Part shown: positions 8,556 through 15,706 of the stretch, piece by piece | Numbering within the stretch: position 1 is the first letter of the stretch | Layout: the number at the start of each line of letters is the position of its first letter | Source of the DNA: G963704535 sp963704535 | GTDB taxonomy: Bacteria > Chloroflexota > Chloroflexia > Chloroflexales > Roseiflexaceae | Reading direction: 5' to 3' | NCBI GenBank assembly: GCA_963704535.1 | Contig: OY969916.1 | Location: 1,116,001-1,180,000, forward strand | DNA length: 64,000 bases | Notes under the pieces: generated by a model | What the model was told of the DNA's origin: nothing | Databases searched by the model: none | Seen by the model: only the letters and a program-made list of their open reading frames with translations | Program-made: the position numbers and the translations under genes

Positions 8556-10772
8556 TTATCGCAGATACCGTTCCGCCACGACCGCCGGCATATCCGGCAC
8601 CTGCGCCAGCTTGACGGCGTGGGTCAACACGATGAACTCGGCGTGTGCCCAGGCCAGCGGCGTGGCCGAGCCGGTGCCGGTCCCGTCGAGAAAGATCTGC
8701 TCCGGCAGCATCCCACCCTGGTTGGCATAGGATGCCAGCACCGGCAGGTACCAGCTCGCCGGGTGCTCGCTGCGCGTCCGCGCGACATCGTAGATGCTGC
8801 GCTCGGCCAGCAGCAGCGGCCAGGGCCGGCCGCTGCCGTCCGGCCCGGCGCCGGGCGCGCTCTCGCCGTAGCCATCGTGGGGGTAGCGGTAGTAGACGTC
8901 GCCCTTGGGGGTCGTGACTTTGATCGTCGCGTCGATCACCTCCAGCGTGGCCAGGATGTTGGGGTCGTCGGGCTTGCGTAGGCCCAGCCGCACCAGCTCC
9001 AGGAAGCTCTGGTCGACGATCTGGCGCTGGTCGTAGCTGCCGCCGCCGTTGGCGATCGTGATCGTCCTGGCCGCGTTGGGGTCGCCGTCGGTGATGCGCA
9101 GGTAGTAGGTGCCCTTGCCAAGCGGCCCACTGGTCGTCAAGGTCCAGCGCTCGACGTTGCGGTTCCAGTCGTCGGCGGTCTGGAGGTAGCGCTCGGCGCC
9201 GGGGGTGTCGCCAGCCTGCCGCGCCAGGTCGGCGGCGCAGACCAGCCCGGCGATCTCGGCGGCCAACGTGGCCGGCGAATAGCCGCCGTTCTCTTCCCAG
9301 CGCTCCTGGCCGGTGGCCGGGCCGTTGGCAAGAATGAAGTCGGCGACCGGCTTGACCAGGCTCGCGTAGCGGTCGAGCGCGCCCAGCCGCCACGCCAGGA
9401 GGATCGGGGCGGCCACCTCGTCCATCTGGAGCCCGGTCCAGTGCGGCTTGCCGTCGACAAAGCTGTTCTGGGGGAAGCTGCCGTTGTCGCGCTGGAGCGT
9501 GTCGTCCAGGTAGGCCAGCGTATCGCGGGCGGCCTGCTCATCGCCGGCGAGTAGTAGCGCGGTGGCGGCGTGGTACAGGTCGCGCGGCCAGACGAAGCGG
9601 TAGCCGCGCTCGTCGGACTCGTCGTCGGGCTTGTACTGGCCCCAGGGGATGGAGATCGAGGCGACGAACGCGCCGTAGTGGGTCTTATCCTGGTGGGTCT
9701 TGATCACCGCCAGGCTCTCGTCGTACAGCGGCAGCGTTGGGTAGGGGTGGGCCAGCTTGTCCAGGTAGCCGGCCCACCCCTGCATGTAGGCCTGCGAGAC
9801 GGCTGGGAAGCCCCGAGCGAGGCTGGCGACGGCGGCCTGGCGGGCCGCTTCGCGGCTTTTGCCGAAGCCGAGCGCGATCGTGCTGACGCCGGCGGTCGGC
9901 AGCTTCATGCCGATCGAGAGGCGGCCAGGCGTGCTGGTCTCGGCGTAGGCGGCATCGAGCTTGAAGTCGGCCAGGTCGGCGAGCAGGTCGCTCTTGCGGG
10001 TGTAGCCGGTCGTCACCAGCGCCGGGGGCGGCGCGGCCATGAGCGCGGTCACGATCCCGGCGCGCTCGTCCCAGGCCTCGGCCACGCCATCGGCGACGGC
10101 GCTCTGGTCACGGGCGCCGCTGTTGCCGATTCGTGGGGTGTAGTTCAGGTACAGTTGGTAATCTTCCGACCGGCCCTGGAGCGCCTGGAAGGCCACAGTA
10201 AAGAGGATCGTGTCGGCCTGGGGGTCGGCCACGATCTCCTTGGTCACCGCCCAGCGGCTGGCGGCGTCGGTCGAGGTGACGCGGAAGGCCGGGGTGCGGC
10301 CGTCCAGCCGCTCGACCTTATAGGTCGCGTCGGTCATCTCGTCGGCCAGGAAGCTCTTGCCGTCGGTGACCAGCAGATGCAGCGCTTTGAGGTTGGCGAG
10401 CGAGACATCGGGATATAGCCCCTCGGTGATCGCGCCGTCGGTGATGCCAAACCAGACGCGCGAGGGGTTGGCGTCGCCGGGAGGCTGGTCGTAGGTAAAA
10501 GCGGTGCCGACGCCATCCTTATCGCCGGGCGTCCAGAGGTCAAGCGGGATCGGCTGCTCCGGCGCCGGGCCACCGGCCTGGGCGAGGGCCAGCGTCGGCT
10601 GTGGGGCGGCGGTTGGCAGCGGTGGGAGCGTGGCGGGTGGAGCGGTCGCGGCGGGCGCGCTAGCGGGGGCTGGAGGCGCGGTCGGCTGCGCGCTTTCGGG
10701 CGCGCTGCACCCGCTCAGGAGCAGAGTCGCCGCCGCCAGGAGCGCCCAAGTACGCTGGAGGATTCGTTTCAT
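8556..10772 (-). CDS. GH15 glucoamylase-like lipoprotein
   Basis: About 738 aa. The N-terminus MKRILQRTWALLAAATLLL ends in a lipobox LLSGC, so the protein should be lipid-anchored outside the membrane. A Pro/Ala/Thr-rich linker is followed by a beta-sandwich (~55-330), then the (alpha/alpha)6 barrel with RFVWPRDLYHAATALL, QMDEVAAPILLAW and the LPEQ motif (in MLPEQIFLDGTG) that carries the catalytic base Glu in GH15. It should release glucose from alpha-1,4 glucans or related oligosaccharides. The start is the ATG before the signal peptide, not the upstream GTG frame. malQ 0.7 kb away fits a glucan-use role. Confidence 0.87.
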   Translation of the reverse strand: MKRILQRTWALLAAATLLLSGCSAPESAQPTAPPAPASAPAATAPPATLPPLPTAAPQPTLALAQAGGPAPEQPIPLDLWTPGDKDGVGTAFTYDQPPGDANPSRVWFGITDGAITEGLYPDVSLANLKALHLLVTDGKSFLADEMTDATYKVERLDGRTPAFRVTSTDAASRWAVTKEIVADPQADTILFTVAFQALQGRSEDYQLYLNYTPRIGNSGARDQSAVADGVAEAWDERAGIVTALMAAPPPALVTTGYTRKSDLLADLADFKLDAAYAETSTPGRLSIGMKLPTAGVSTIALGFGKSREAARQAAVASLARGFPAVSQAYMQGWAGYLDKLAHPYPTLPLYDESLAVIKTHQDKTHYGAFVASISIPWGQYKPDDESDERGYRFVWPRDLYHAATALLLAGDEQAARDTLAYLDDTLQRDNGSFPQNSFVDGKPHWTGLQMDEVAAPILLAWRLGALDRYASLVKPVADFILANGPATGQERWEENGGYSPATLAAEIAGLVCAADLARQAGDTPGAERYLQTADDWNRNVERWTLTTSGPLGKGTYYLRITDGDPNAARTITIANGGGSYDQRQIVDQSFLELVRLGLRKPDDPNILATLEVIDATIKVTTPKGDVYYRYPHDGYGESAPGAGPDGSGRPWPLLLAERSIYDVARTRSEHPASWYLPVLASYANQGGMLPEQIFLDGTGTGSATPLAWAHAEFIVLTHAVKLAQVPDMPAVVAERYLR

Positions 10773-10836
10773 CGCTGTTGTTTCCGAAATGGCGTTATAA
10801 TATTCGCACACATCTCAGCATGAAAAGGGGCTTACT

Positions 10837-11142
10837 GTGCGCTTGGTATTTTTGCTGATCTTCTATGTGCTGATCAAGCTGGTTATCGTCGGCGTGGGGG
10901 TGGCTTTCGGCTTCCTGCTGCGCTGGCTCATTCCGGCGATCGAGCTGGGAACTGCGGTGCTGATCGGCGTGATCGCTACGGGCCTGGCTTTCCACTACCT
11001 CGGGCGGCTGGTCGCGTACGCCAACTCCGTGGTCGGGATCGATGCCGAGCCAGATCCAGATCGGGAGCCACGGATTGTGATTCTGTCCGATACGATTGAG
11101 CCGCTCCGATCGCGCCGCAGCCGGAAGCGGAAGCCATCGTAA
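10837..11142 (+). CDS. Small two-segment membrane protein
   Basis: A 101-aa protein starts with GTG after AAAAGGGG. Two hydrophobic segments (LVFLLIFYVLIKLVIVGVGV and AVLIGVIATGLAFHYLG) are followed by a charged cytoplasmic tail ending RSRRSRKRKPS. It is divergent from the glucoamylase gene with 64 bp between starts, so the promoters overlap. The family is unknown. Confidence 0.65.
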   Translation: MRLVFLLIFYVLIKLVIVGVGVAFGFLLRWLIPAIELGTAVLIGVIATGLAFHYLGRLVAYANSVVGIDAEPDPDREPRIVILSDTIEPLRSRRSRKRKPS

Positions 11143-11235
11143 GCAGGGCATGAGCCATGGCGGCGATCGGGTCCTCCTACGCGCGTTCAACCGAGGGCAC
11201 AGGCATTGTTTGCGTCAACGATGTTCCGCGACGAA

Positions 11236-11448
11236 GGGGCGATCCTGATCGCCCACTTGTGATCGCCCACGATGGAGCCCATCGCCCACGTTGCGTTTCG
11301 TTGCGTTTCGTTGCGTTTCGTTGAGGGCGAATACGAGATTCGCCCCGACGTTGTTGCGCTCGTTGGGTTCAATGCGGGCGAATACGAGATTCGCCCCGAC
11401 GTTGTTGCGTTCGTTGCGTTTCGTTGCGGGCGAATCTCGTATTCGCCC
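11236..11448. repeat. Cluster of short palindromes and CGTTGCGTTT direct repeats
   Basis: This gene-free stretch between the small membrane protein and malQ holds three 21-bp palindromes of the form GGGCGAAT-5 nt-ATTCGCCC (starting 11325, 11376 and, inverted, 11428), separated by GACGTTGTTGCG-type spacers. They are preceded by three or four CGTTGCGTTT direct repeats and by GGCGATCCTGATCGCC-type hairpins. Nothing coding is seen. Confidence 0.8.
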
Positions 11449-11491
11449 CGACGCATTGTGATATCGTTGGTTTCAATGATGATGTCATTCG

Positions 11492-13009
11492 CTACTCGCC
11501 GTTTCCCGGCTCCTCCGCCATGACCCGCCCGTACACCGCCGTGAGCATCCGCAGGCGATCGATCACCGGCTGACTGAGCTGTTCCGGCGTGTAGCGCCAG
11601 CTCCAGTTCCCACCAGCGCGGCCGGGGGTGTTCATGCGCGCTTCGCTGCCCAGCGTCAGCACATCCTGAAGCGGGACGATCGCCATCTCGGCCACCGACG
11701 CGAACGCCAGCCGGACGAGATCCCAGCCGATATCGCTGCCGTCGCGGCCCAAGTAGATCTGGGCGTGGGTGCGCTCGTGCAGCGCGGCGGTGCCCCACCA
11801 GCCGGTGGTCGTGTCGTTGTCGTGGGTGCCGGTGTAGACGACGCAGTGTGGGGTGTAGTTGTGCGGCAGGTAGGGTTCCTCGGGGCCGGCGCCGAACGCG
11901 AACTGGAGCACCTTCATGCCGGGGAAGCCGAGCTGGTCGCGCAGCTCGACCACGTCGGGGGTGATCAGGCCCAGGTCCTCTGCGATGATCGGCAGGTCGC
12001 CCAGCGCGGCGCGAACGGCCTCGAACAGCGCCGCCCCCGGCCCGTCGACCCACTGGCCGTTGATGGCGGTCTCCTCGCTGGCCGGCACCTCCCAATAGGC
12101 CGCGAAGCCGCGGAAGTGGTCCAGCCGCGCGATATCGACGAGCATGAAGGTCGCGCGGAAGCGCTCGATCCACCAGCCGTAGCCGCGCCGCGCCAGCACG
12201 TCCCAGTGGTAGAGCGGGTTGCCCCAGAGCTGCCCGGTGGCGCTGAAGTAGTCCGGCGGCACGCCGGCGACCACCGTGGGCCGACCGTCCTGGTCCAGCG
12301 CGAAGATCTCAGGGTTGGCCCACACTTCGGCGCTGTCGTAGGCCACAAAGATCGGGATGTCGCCAATGATCCGCACGTCGCGCCGGTTGGCATACTCCTT
12401 CAGCCGGCGCCACTGGCTGAAGAACTGGAACTGCATGTAGGCCTGGAACTCCACCTGCTCGGCCAGGTCGTGGCGCCAGCGGTCCAGCGCTTCCGGCTGC
12501 CGCCGGGCGGCCCCGGCATCCCAGGTGTTCCAGTTGGCGCCACCGTGGGCCTGCTTGAGCGCGGCGAATAGGGCGTAGTCGTCGAGCCAGGCGCGGTTGG
12601 CGGCGCGGAAGTCGGCCAGGGCCTGGTGCTGCTCCGGCGTGGCGCCAGCCCGGAAGTGCTCGAACGAGCGGTGCAGCAGCGGAAACTTGAACTCGATCAC
12701 TGCCCCGTAGTCGACCGCCCAATCGGAGAAGTGCGGCGCATCGGCCAGATCCTCGTCGGCAAGCAGCCCGTCGGCGCGCAGTTGGTCCAGGCTGATCAGC
12801 AGCGGGTTGCCGGCGAAGGCCGAGAACCCTTGGTAGGGCGAGTCGCCGTAGCCGGTCGGCCCCAGCGGCATGACCTGCCAGAGCTGCTGGCCGGCGGCTT
12901 GCAGGAAGTCGACGAACCGATAGGCTGGGGCGCCCAGGTCGCCGACGCCCCAGCGGCCCGGCAGGGAGGTCGGGTGCAGCAGGATTCCGCTTGATCGCGA
13001 GCTGGTCAT
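11492..13009 (-). CDS. malQ: 4-alpha-glucanotransferase (amylomaltase, GH77)
   Basis: About 505 aa, usual family length. It begins SSGILLHPTSLPGRWGVGDL, and carries DIPIFVAYDSAEVWAN, the nucleophile region RLDHFRGFAAYWEVP (Asp of DHFRG), the acid/base region IAEDLGLITPDV and the third acidic motif THDNDTTTGWW. The enzyme moves maltosyl or longer alpha-1,4-glucan units between acceptors in the cytoplasm. Start ATG has AGAGG upstream; the longer open frame to 13153 is rejected because it has no family similarity. It is divergent from the SUI1 gene. Confidence 0.95.
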   Translation of the reverse strand: MTSSRSSGILLHPTSLPGRWGVGDLGAPAYRFVDFLQAAGQQLWQVMPLGPTGYGDSPYQGFSAFAGNPLLISLDQLRADGLLADEDLADAPHFSDWAVDYGAVIEFKFPLLHRSFEHFRAGATPEQHQALADFRAANRAWLDDYALFAALKQAHGGANWNTWDAGAARRQPEALDRWRHDLAEQVEFQAYMQFQFFSQWRRLKEYANRRDVRIIGDIPIFVAYDSAEVWANPEIFALDQDGRPTVVAGVPPDYFSATGQLWGNPLYHWDVLARRGYGWWIERFRATFMLVDIARLDHFRGFAAYWEVPASEETAINGQWVDGPGAALFEAVRAALGDLPIIAEDLGLITPDVVELRDQLGFPGMKVLQFAFGAGPEEPYLPHNYTPHCVVYTGTHDNDTTTGWWGTAALHERTHAQIYLGRDGSDIGWDLVRLAFASVAEMAIVPLQDVLTLGSEARMNTPGRAGGNWSWRYTPEQLSQPVIDRLRMLTAVYGRVMAEEPGNGE

Positions 13010-13137
13010 TGTGCGCCTCTTCTCATCTGGGCTGTCCACGCCCGCATAGTATACCCGTTTTTCGCGCGGTTCGATCAGCTGCGCCGGCCGGTATGGTACA
13101 CTACCGCCAGCATAGAAACATCGGCAGGAGCACAGCC

Positions 13138-13476
13138 ATGGCTCAGAAACCACCCCGCACCACGCTGGCCTACACGACCGACCCGGGCGAGACGCCGGAG
13201 CCGGCGCCGACCGAGGAGTCGTTCCCGTCGGCAGCCGGCCAGACGGCCCGGGTCTGGCGCGACCGCAAGCGCCGGCGCGGCAAGACCGTCACGGTGATCG
13301 GCGGGCTGCGCCACGACCCGGCCACGCTCGAAGGGCTGCTGCGGACGCTCAAGCAGCAGTGTGGGGCCGGCGGTACGCTCAAGGACGGCGAGCTAGAGAT
13401 CCAGGGCGACCACCGTGAGCGTGTCGCGGCGGCGCTGGTGGCGCTCGGCTACAAGGTGAAGCACGTCGGGGGGTAG
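13138..13476 (+). CDS. yciH: SUI1/eIF1-family translation factor (YciH-like)
   Basis: A 112-aa protein with a variable acidic N-terminus, then GKTVTVIGGLRHDPATLEGL and GTLKDGELEIQGDHRERVA, the classic SUI1 fold signature, ending GYKVKHVGG. Bacterial members resemble eIF1 and can affect start-site fidelity. Start ATG follows CAGGAG with proper spacing. TACACT at 13097 is a candidate -10. It is a single gene. Confidence 0.9.
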   Translation: MAQKPPRTTLAYTTDPGETPEPAPTEESFPSAAGQTARVWRDRKRRRGKTVTVIGGLRHDPATLEGLLRTLKQQCGAGGTLKDGELEIQGDHRERVAAALVALGYKVKHVGG

Positions 13477-13491
13477 CGGCGGGGAGGAACT

Positions 13492-13549
13492 GAGGATAGA
13501 GGATAGAGGATAGCCATCTTCTATCCTCTATCCTCTATCTTCTATCCTC
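13492..13549. repeat. Heptamer-unit inverted repeat (GAGGATA type)
   Basis: Three GAGGATA units are followed by a short loop and four complementary TATCCTC/TATCTTC units, a hairpin between two convergent genes. The TGA stop of the J-domain gene (13548-13550) lies at the edge of the arm. Confidence 0.85.
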
Positions 13550-13952
13550 AGCCCTCAAGCGGGTCCAGCGCGGCGTTCCAGGCCTTCATCCGCTCGGCGT
13601 CGCCGCCGGCGTCCGGGTGGTGCAGGCGCGCCATAGCTTTGCGGATGGCACTGACCTCGGTGGGCGTCAACTCAAGGGTGATCCCGCCGATCTTGAGCGG
13701 CGTCAGCGCGCCCTCGGCGCGCGCCTTCCACATATCGCGATCACGCGAGAGCGTGCTATTCTCGCGGCTGGCCTCGACCAGGTTAGCGACGGTCATGTTG
13801 TAGGCGCGGGCGGTCTCGGCCTGGCGCTGCTGCTCCTTGCTGAGCTGCCGCAAGAGGCTGCGGATGGTCTTATGAGCCTCGTTGAGTTCGTTCTGGAGCC
13901 AGGACGAGTCGCTCTCGGAAGCGGACTGACTGTTGGGGTTGGATTCGATCAT
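13548..13952 (-). CDS. Coiled-coil protein with C-terminal J-domain-like motif
   Basis: A 134-aa protein. Residues ~15-75 are a charged coiled coil (LRQLSKEQQRQAETARAYN). The C-terminus has LTPTEVSAIRKAMARLHHPD followed by AGGDAERMKAWNAALD, where HPD and the flanking helices match the J-domain core. J-domains stimulate DnaK ATPase, so this may be a specialised co-chaperone; no dnaK is near. Helix I of a typical J-domain is not evident, so this could be a half J-domain. RBS AGGAG precedes the ATG. Confidence 0.7.
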   Translation of the reverse strand: MIESNPNSQSASESDSSWLQNELNEAHKTIRSLLRQLSKEQQRQAETARAYNMTVANLVEASRENSTLSRDRDMWKARAEGALTPLKIGGITLELTPTEVSAIRKAMARLHHPDAGGDAERMKAWNAALDPLEG

Positions 13953-13979
13953 TGCGCCGGCACTCCTATTCGCGATCCG

Positions 13980-14714
13980 CTACCTTTCGCTCATAGCGCG
14001 TGGCGCACGGGTCTGGTAGGTCAGATACAGGCTCAGGCCAATGTAGTAGCCGATATACAGCAGCGAGAAGTTGGTCAGCAGCGGGTGGGGCGACGGCATC
14101 TGCTGAAGGATCAAAGCGTAGCACAGCACCCAGACGCCGGTCAGGACCACGGTCAGCGTGCGGAAGGCTACCGTGCGCGAGGGGTACAGGTAGCGAATCG
14201 GCACAAACACCAGCATCGAGCAGATCAGCAGGGTCGCGCCGACGGTGAAGGGCGAGAGGTTGAAGACGATCGCGTAGAAGGCGACGACGTTCCAGTAGCT
14301 TGGGAAGCCCAGGAAGAAGTGATCGTCGGTCTTGGCGTCCACCCGGCAGAACTGGTAGCTGGAGGCCAGCAGCGGCAGCGCCGCCAGGATCACCCCGCTG
14401 AGCCCGGCTGGCAGGTAGCCGAGCTTCCACAGCAGCAGCACCGGTGCGAAAACGTAGGTCAGGTAGTCGACGATGTCGTCGAGGCGGCGGCCATCGAACC
14501 AGGGCAGCGTCTCGCTGACCCGGAAGCGACGCGCCAGGGTGCCATCGGTGCCGTCGATGATCAGCGCAATCAGGCCCAGCCACAGCGCCTGGACGGCATC
14601 GCCCTGGATAGCGGCCAGCACAATCAGAAACGCCAACACGGCGCCGCTGGCGGTGTAGAGATGTACAGCCGCCGCGCTGAACTGCGACCACCGGGATGTT
14701 GTTGGTTGGATCAT
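13980..14714 (-). CDS. CDP-alcohol phosphatidyltransferase (phosphatidylcholine synthase-like)
   Basis: A 244-aa membrane protein with about eight segments. The CDP-alcohol phosphatidyltransferase motif is visible as DGTDGTLARRF...GRRLDDIVDYLTY (DGx2ARx8-9Gx3Dx3D pattern with conserved Asp residues). Length and the LPWFDGRRLDDIVDYLTYVF region resemble phosphatidylcholine synthase (Pcs), which condenses CDP-diacylglycerol with choline; the alcohol substrate is inferred. Start ATG has GAGG 7 nt upstream; an upstream start at 14783 lacks support. Confidence 0.82.
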   Translation of the reverse strand: MIQPTTSRWSQFSAAAVHLYTASGAVLAFLIVLAAIQGDAVQALWLGLIALIIDGTDGTLARRFRVSETLPWFDGRRLDDIVDYLTYVFAPVLLLWKLGYLPAGLSGVILAALPLLASSYQFCRVDAKTDDHFFLGFPSYWNVVAFYAIVFNLSPFTVGATLLICSMLVFVPIRYLYPSRTVAFRTLTVVLTGVWVLCYALILQQMPSPHPLLTNFSLLYIGYYIGLSLYLTYQTRAPRAMSER

Positions 14715-14931
14715 GCTATCCTCTAGGGTTTCAAATTGGCTGTGCACTGATCTTCCTCCATTCGGGCCGGTAGGAAAGAACATCGTGGCCGCGACTGCTC
14801 GCTCACTCTAGTGTACGTTCTGATCGGCCAGCCGTCAATGCGAAAGTCGCCCAAGGTCCCCTAAATTATATACCATACCTGCACCTCCTACTACCAGATA
14901 CGTCGTGTGCGGGCATTGGGGTGTCGCCGTG

Positions 14932-15011
14932 TCGACAACGTGGTAGGGGTGAAGCATTTGCACCGATCGAGCAAACCACGTTGTCGATGACGGCAAATGC
15001 TTCACCCCTAC
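14932..15011. repeat. Two interleaved inverted repeats (pseudoknot order)
   Basis: Arm 1 (TCGACAACGTGGT, 14932-14944) pairs with 14975-14987. Arm 2 (GTAGGGGTGAAGCATTTGC, 14943-14961) pairs with 14993-15011. The order is 1-2-1'-2', so the two perfect stems (13 and 19 bp) interleave. It lies in the 520-bp gene-free region upstream of the 15237 gene. Confidence 0.8.
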
Positions 15012-15047
15012 GGCGCGCGTTGATGGGCAATGATGAACATCGCTCCC

Positions 15048-15116
15048 GCATCGTTTGCCGGCGCCCCCGCATCGTTCGCAGTCGCGTCTGAATCGTTCGC
15101 AGTCGCGTCTGAATCG
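15048..15116. repeat. 21-bp direct tandem repeat, about 3.3 copies
   Basis: Units begin GCATCGTTTGCC, GCATCGTTCGCAG and GAATCGTTCGCAG, spaced exactly 21 bp. The last two full units are nearly identical and the first is diverged. Confidence 0.85.
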
Positions 15117-15236
15117 CCCCCCTGGTAACAATCTTGTAATGCGGCCGTACTATCCTTCGCCCTGGAGCGGCATCCACGCTGCTCCACAATCAATCACATG
15201 TGGCGCCAATACCCGGCGCCGCAACAGGAGGCCATT

Positions 15237-15602
15237 GTGGCTAACGACCGCAACTACCGTATCAAGCCGGAAACCCTCGACGCCGACCGCATGGCACTTG
15301 CCGCGCTGCTAGGATTGCTCAACTACACCCCGGTCAACCCGGCCCACCGCGTCGATGCGCTGGTCGCGCTGAACCAAGCGCTCGAACAGGCCAGACAGAA
15401 CGAGATCCTGGCCCAGAAGGCGTTCGCCGCCGCCCGCGACGCGGCCGTGGAGGCCGAGTGGGCGCTGCACGAGGCCATGCTGGGCGTGAAGGCCCAGGTG
15501 ATCGCCCAGTACGGCCACAACTCCGACGCCATCGAGGCCCTGGGCCTGAAGAAGAAGTCCAAGCGCCGGCGTCCGGGGTCGCGCGCCGTCAAGGACGCCT
15601 GA
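15237..15602 (+). CDS. Hypothetical protein, alpha-helical with basic tail
   Basis: A 121-aa soluble protein starts with GTG after a strong AGGAGG. The middle is a long Ala/Glu/Gln-rich helix (ALEQARQNEILAQKAFAAAR), and the tail is LKKKSKRRRPGSR. Its composition resembles short nucleoid- or coiled-coil-type proteins, but I recognise no family. It stands alone, with repeat-rich DNA upstream and a 9-bp-unit hairpin downstream. Confidence 0.7.
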   Translation: MANDRNYRIKPETLDADRMALAALLGLLNYTPVNPAHRVDALVALNQALEQARQNEILAQKAFAAARDAAVEAEWALHEAMLGVKAQVIAQYGHNSDAIEALGLKKKSKRRRPGSRAVKDA

Positions 15603-15626
15603 TCGCCGGTCGGGCAATCGCCAACC

Positions 15627-15695
15627 GCCACAGAGGCCACAGAGGACACCGAGAAGGGCAATCGCCCATCAATGTGTTCTCTGTGGCCTCTGTGG
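15627..15695. repeat. Inverted repeat of 9-bp units (CCACAGAGG)
   Basis: Two CCACAGAGG units plus ACACC form one arm; GGTGTT-like sequence, CTCTGTGG and CCTCTGTGG form the other, with about 20 nt between. It may terminate both converging genes. Confidence 0.8.
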
Positions 15696-15706
15696 TTAAG
15701 TGCTCC

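Noticed and set aside
11271..11448. CRISPR array
   Set aside because: The repeats are few, spacing is uneven, one is inverted, the spacers are themselves related, and no cas gene is present.
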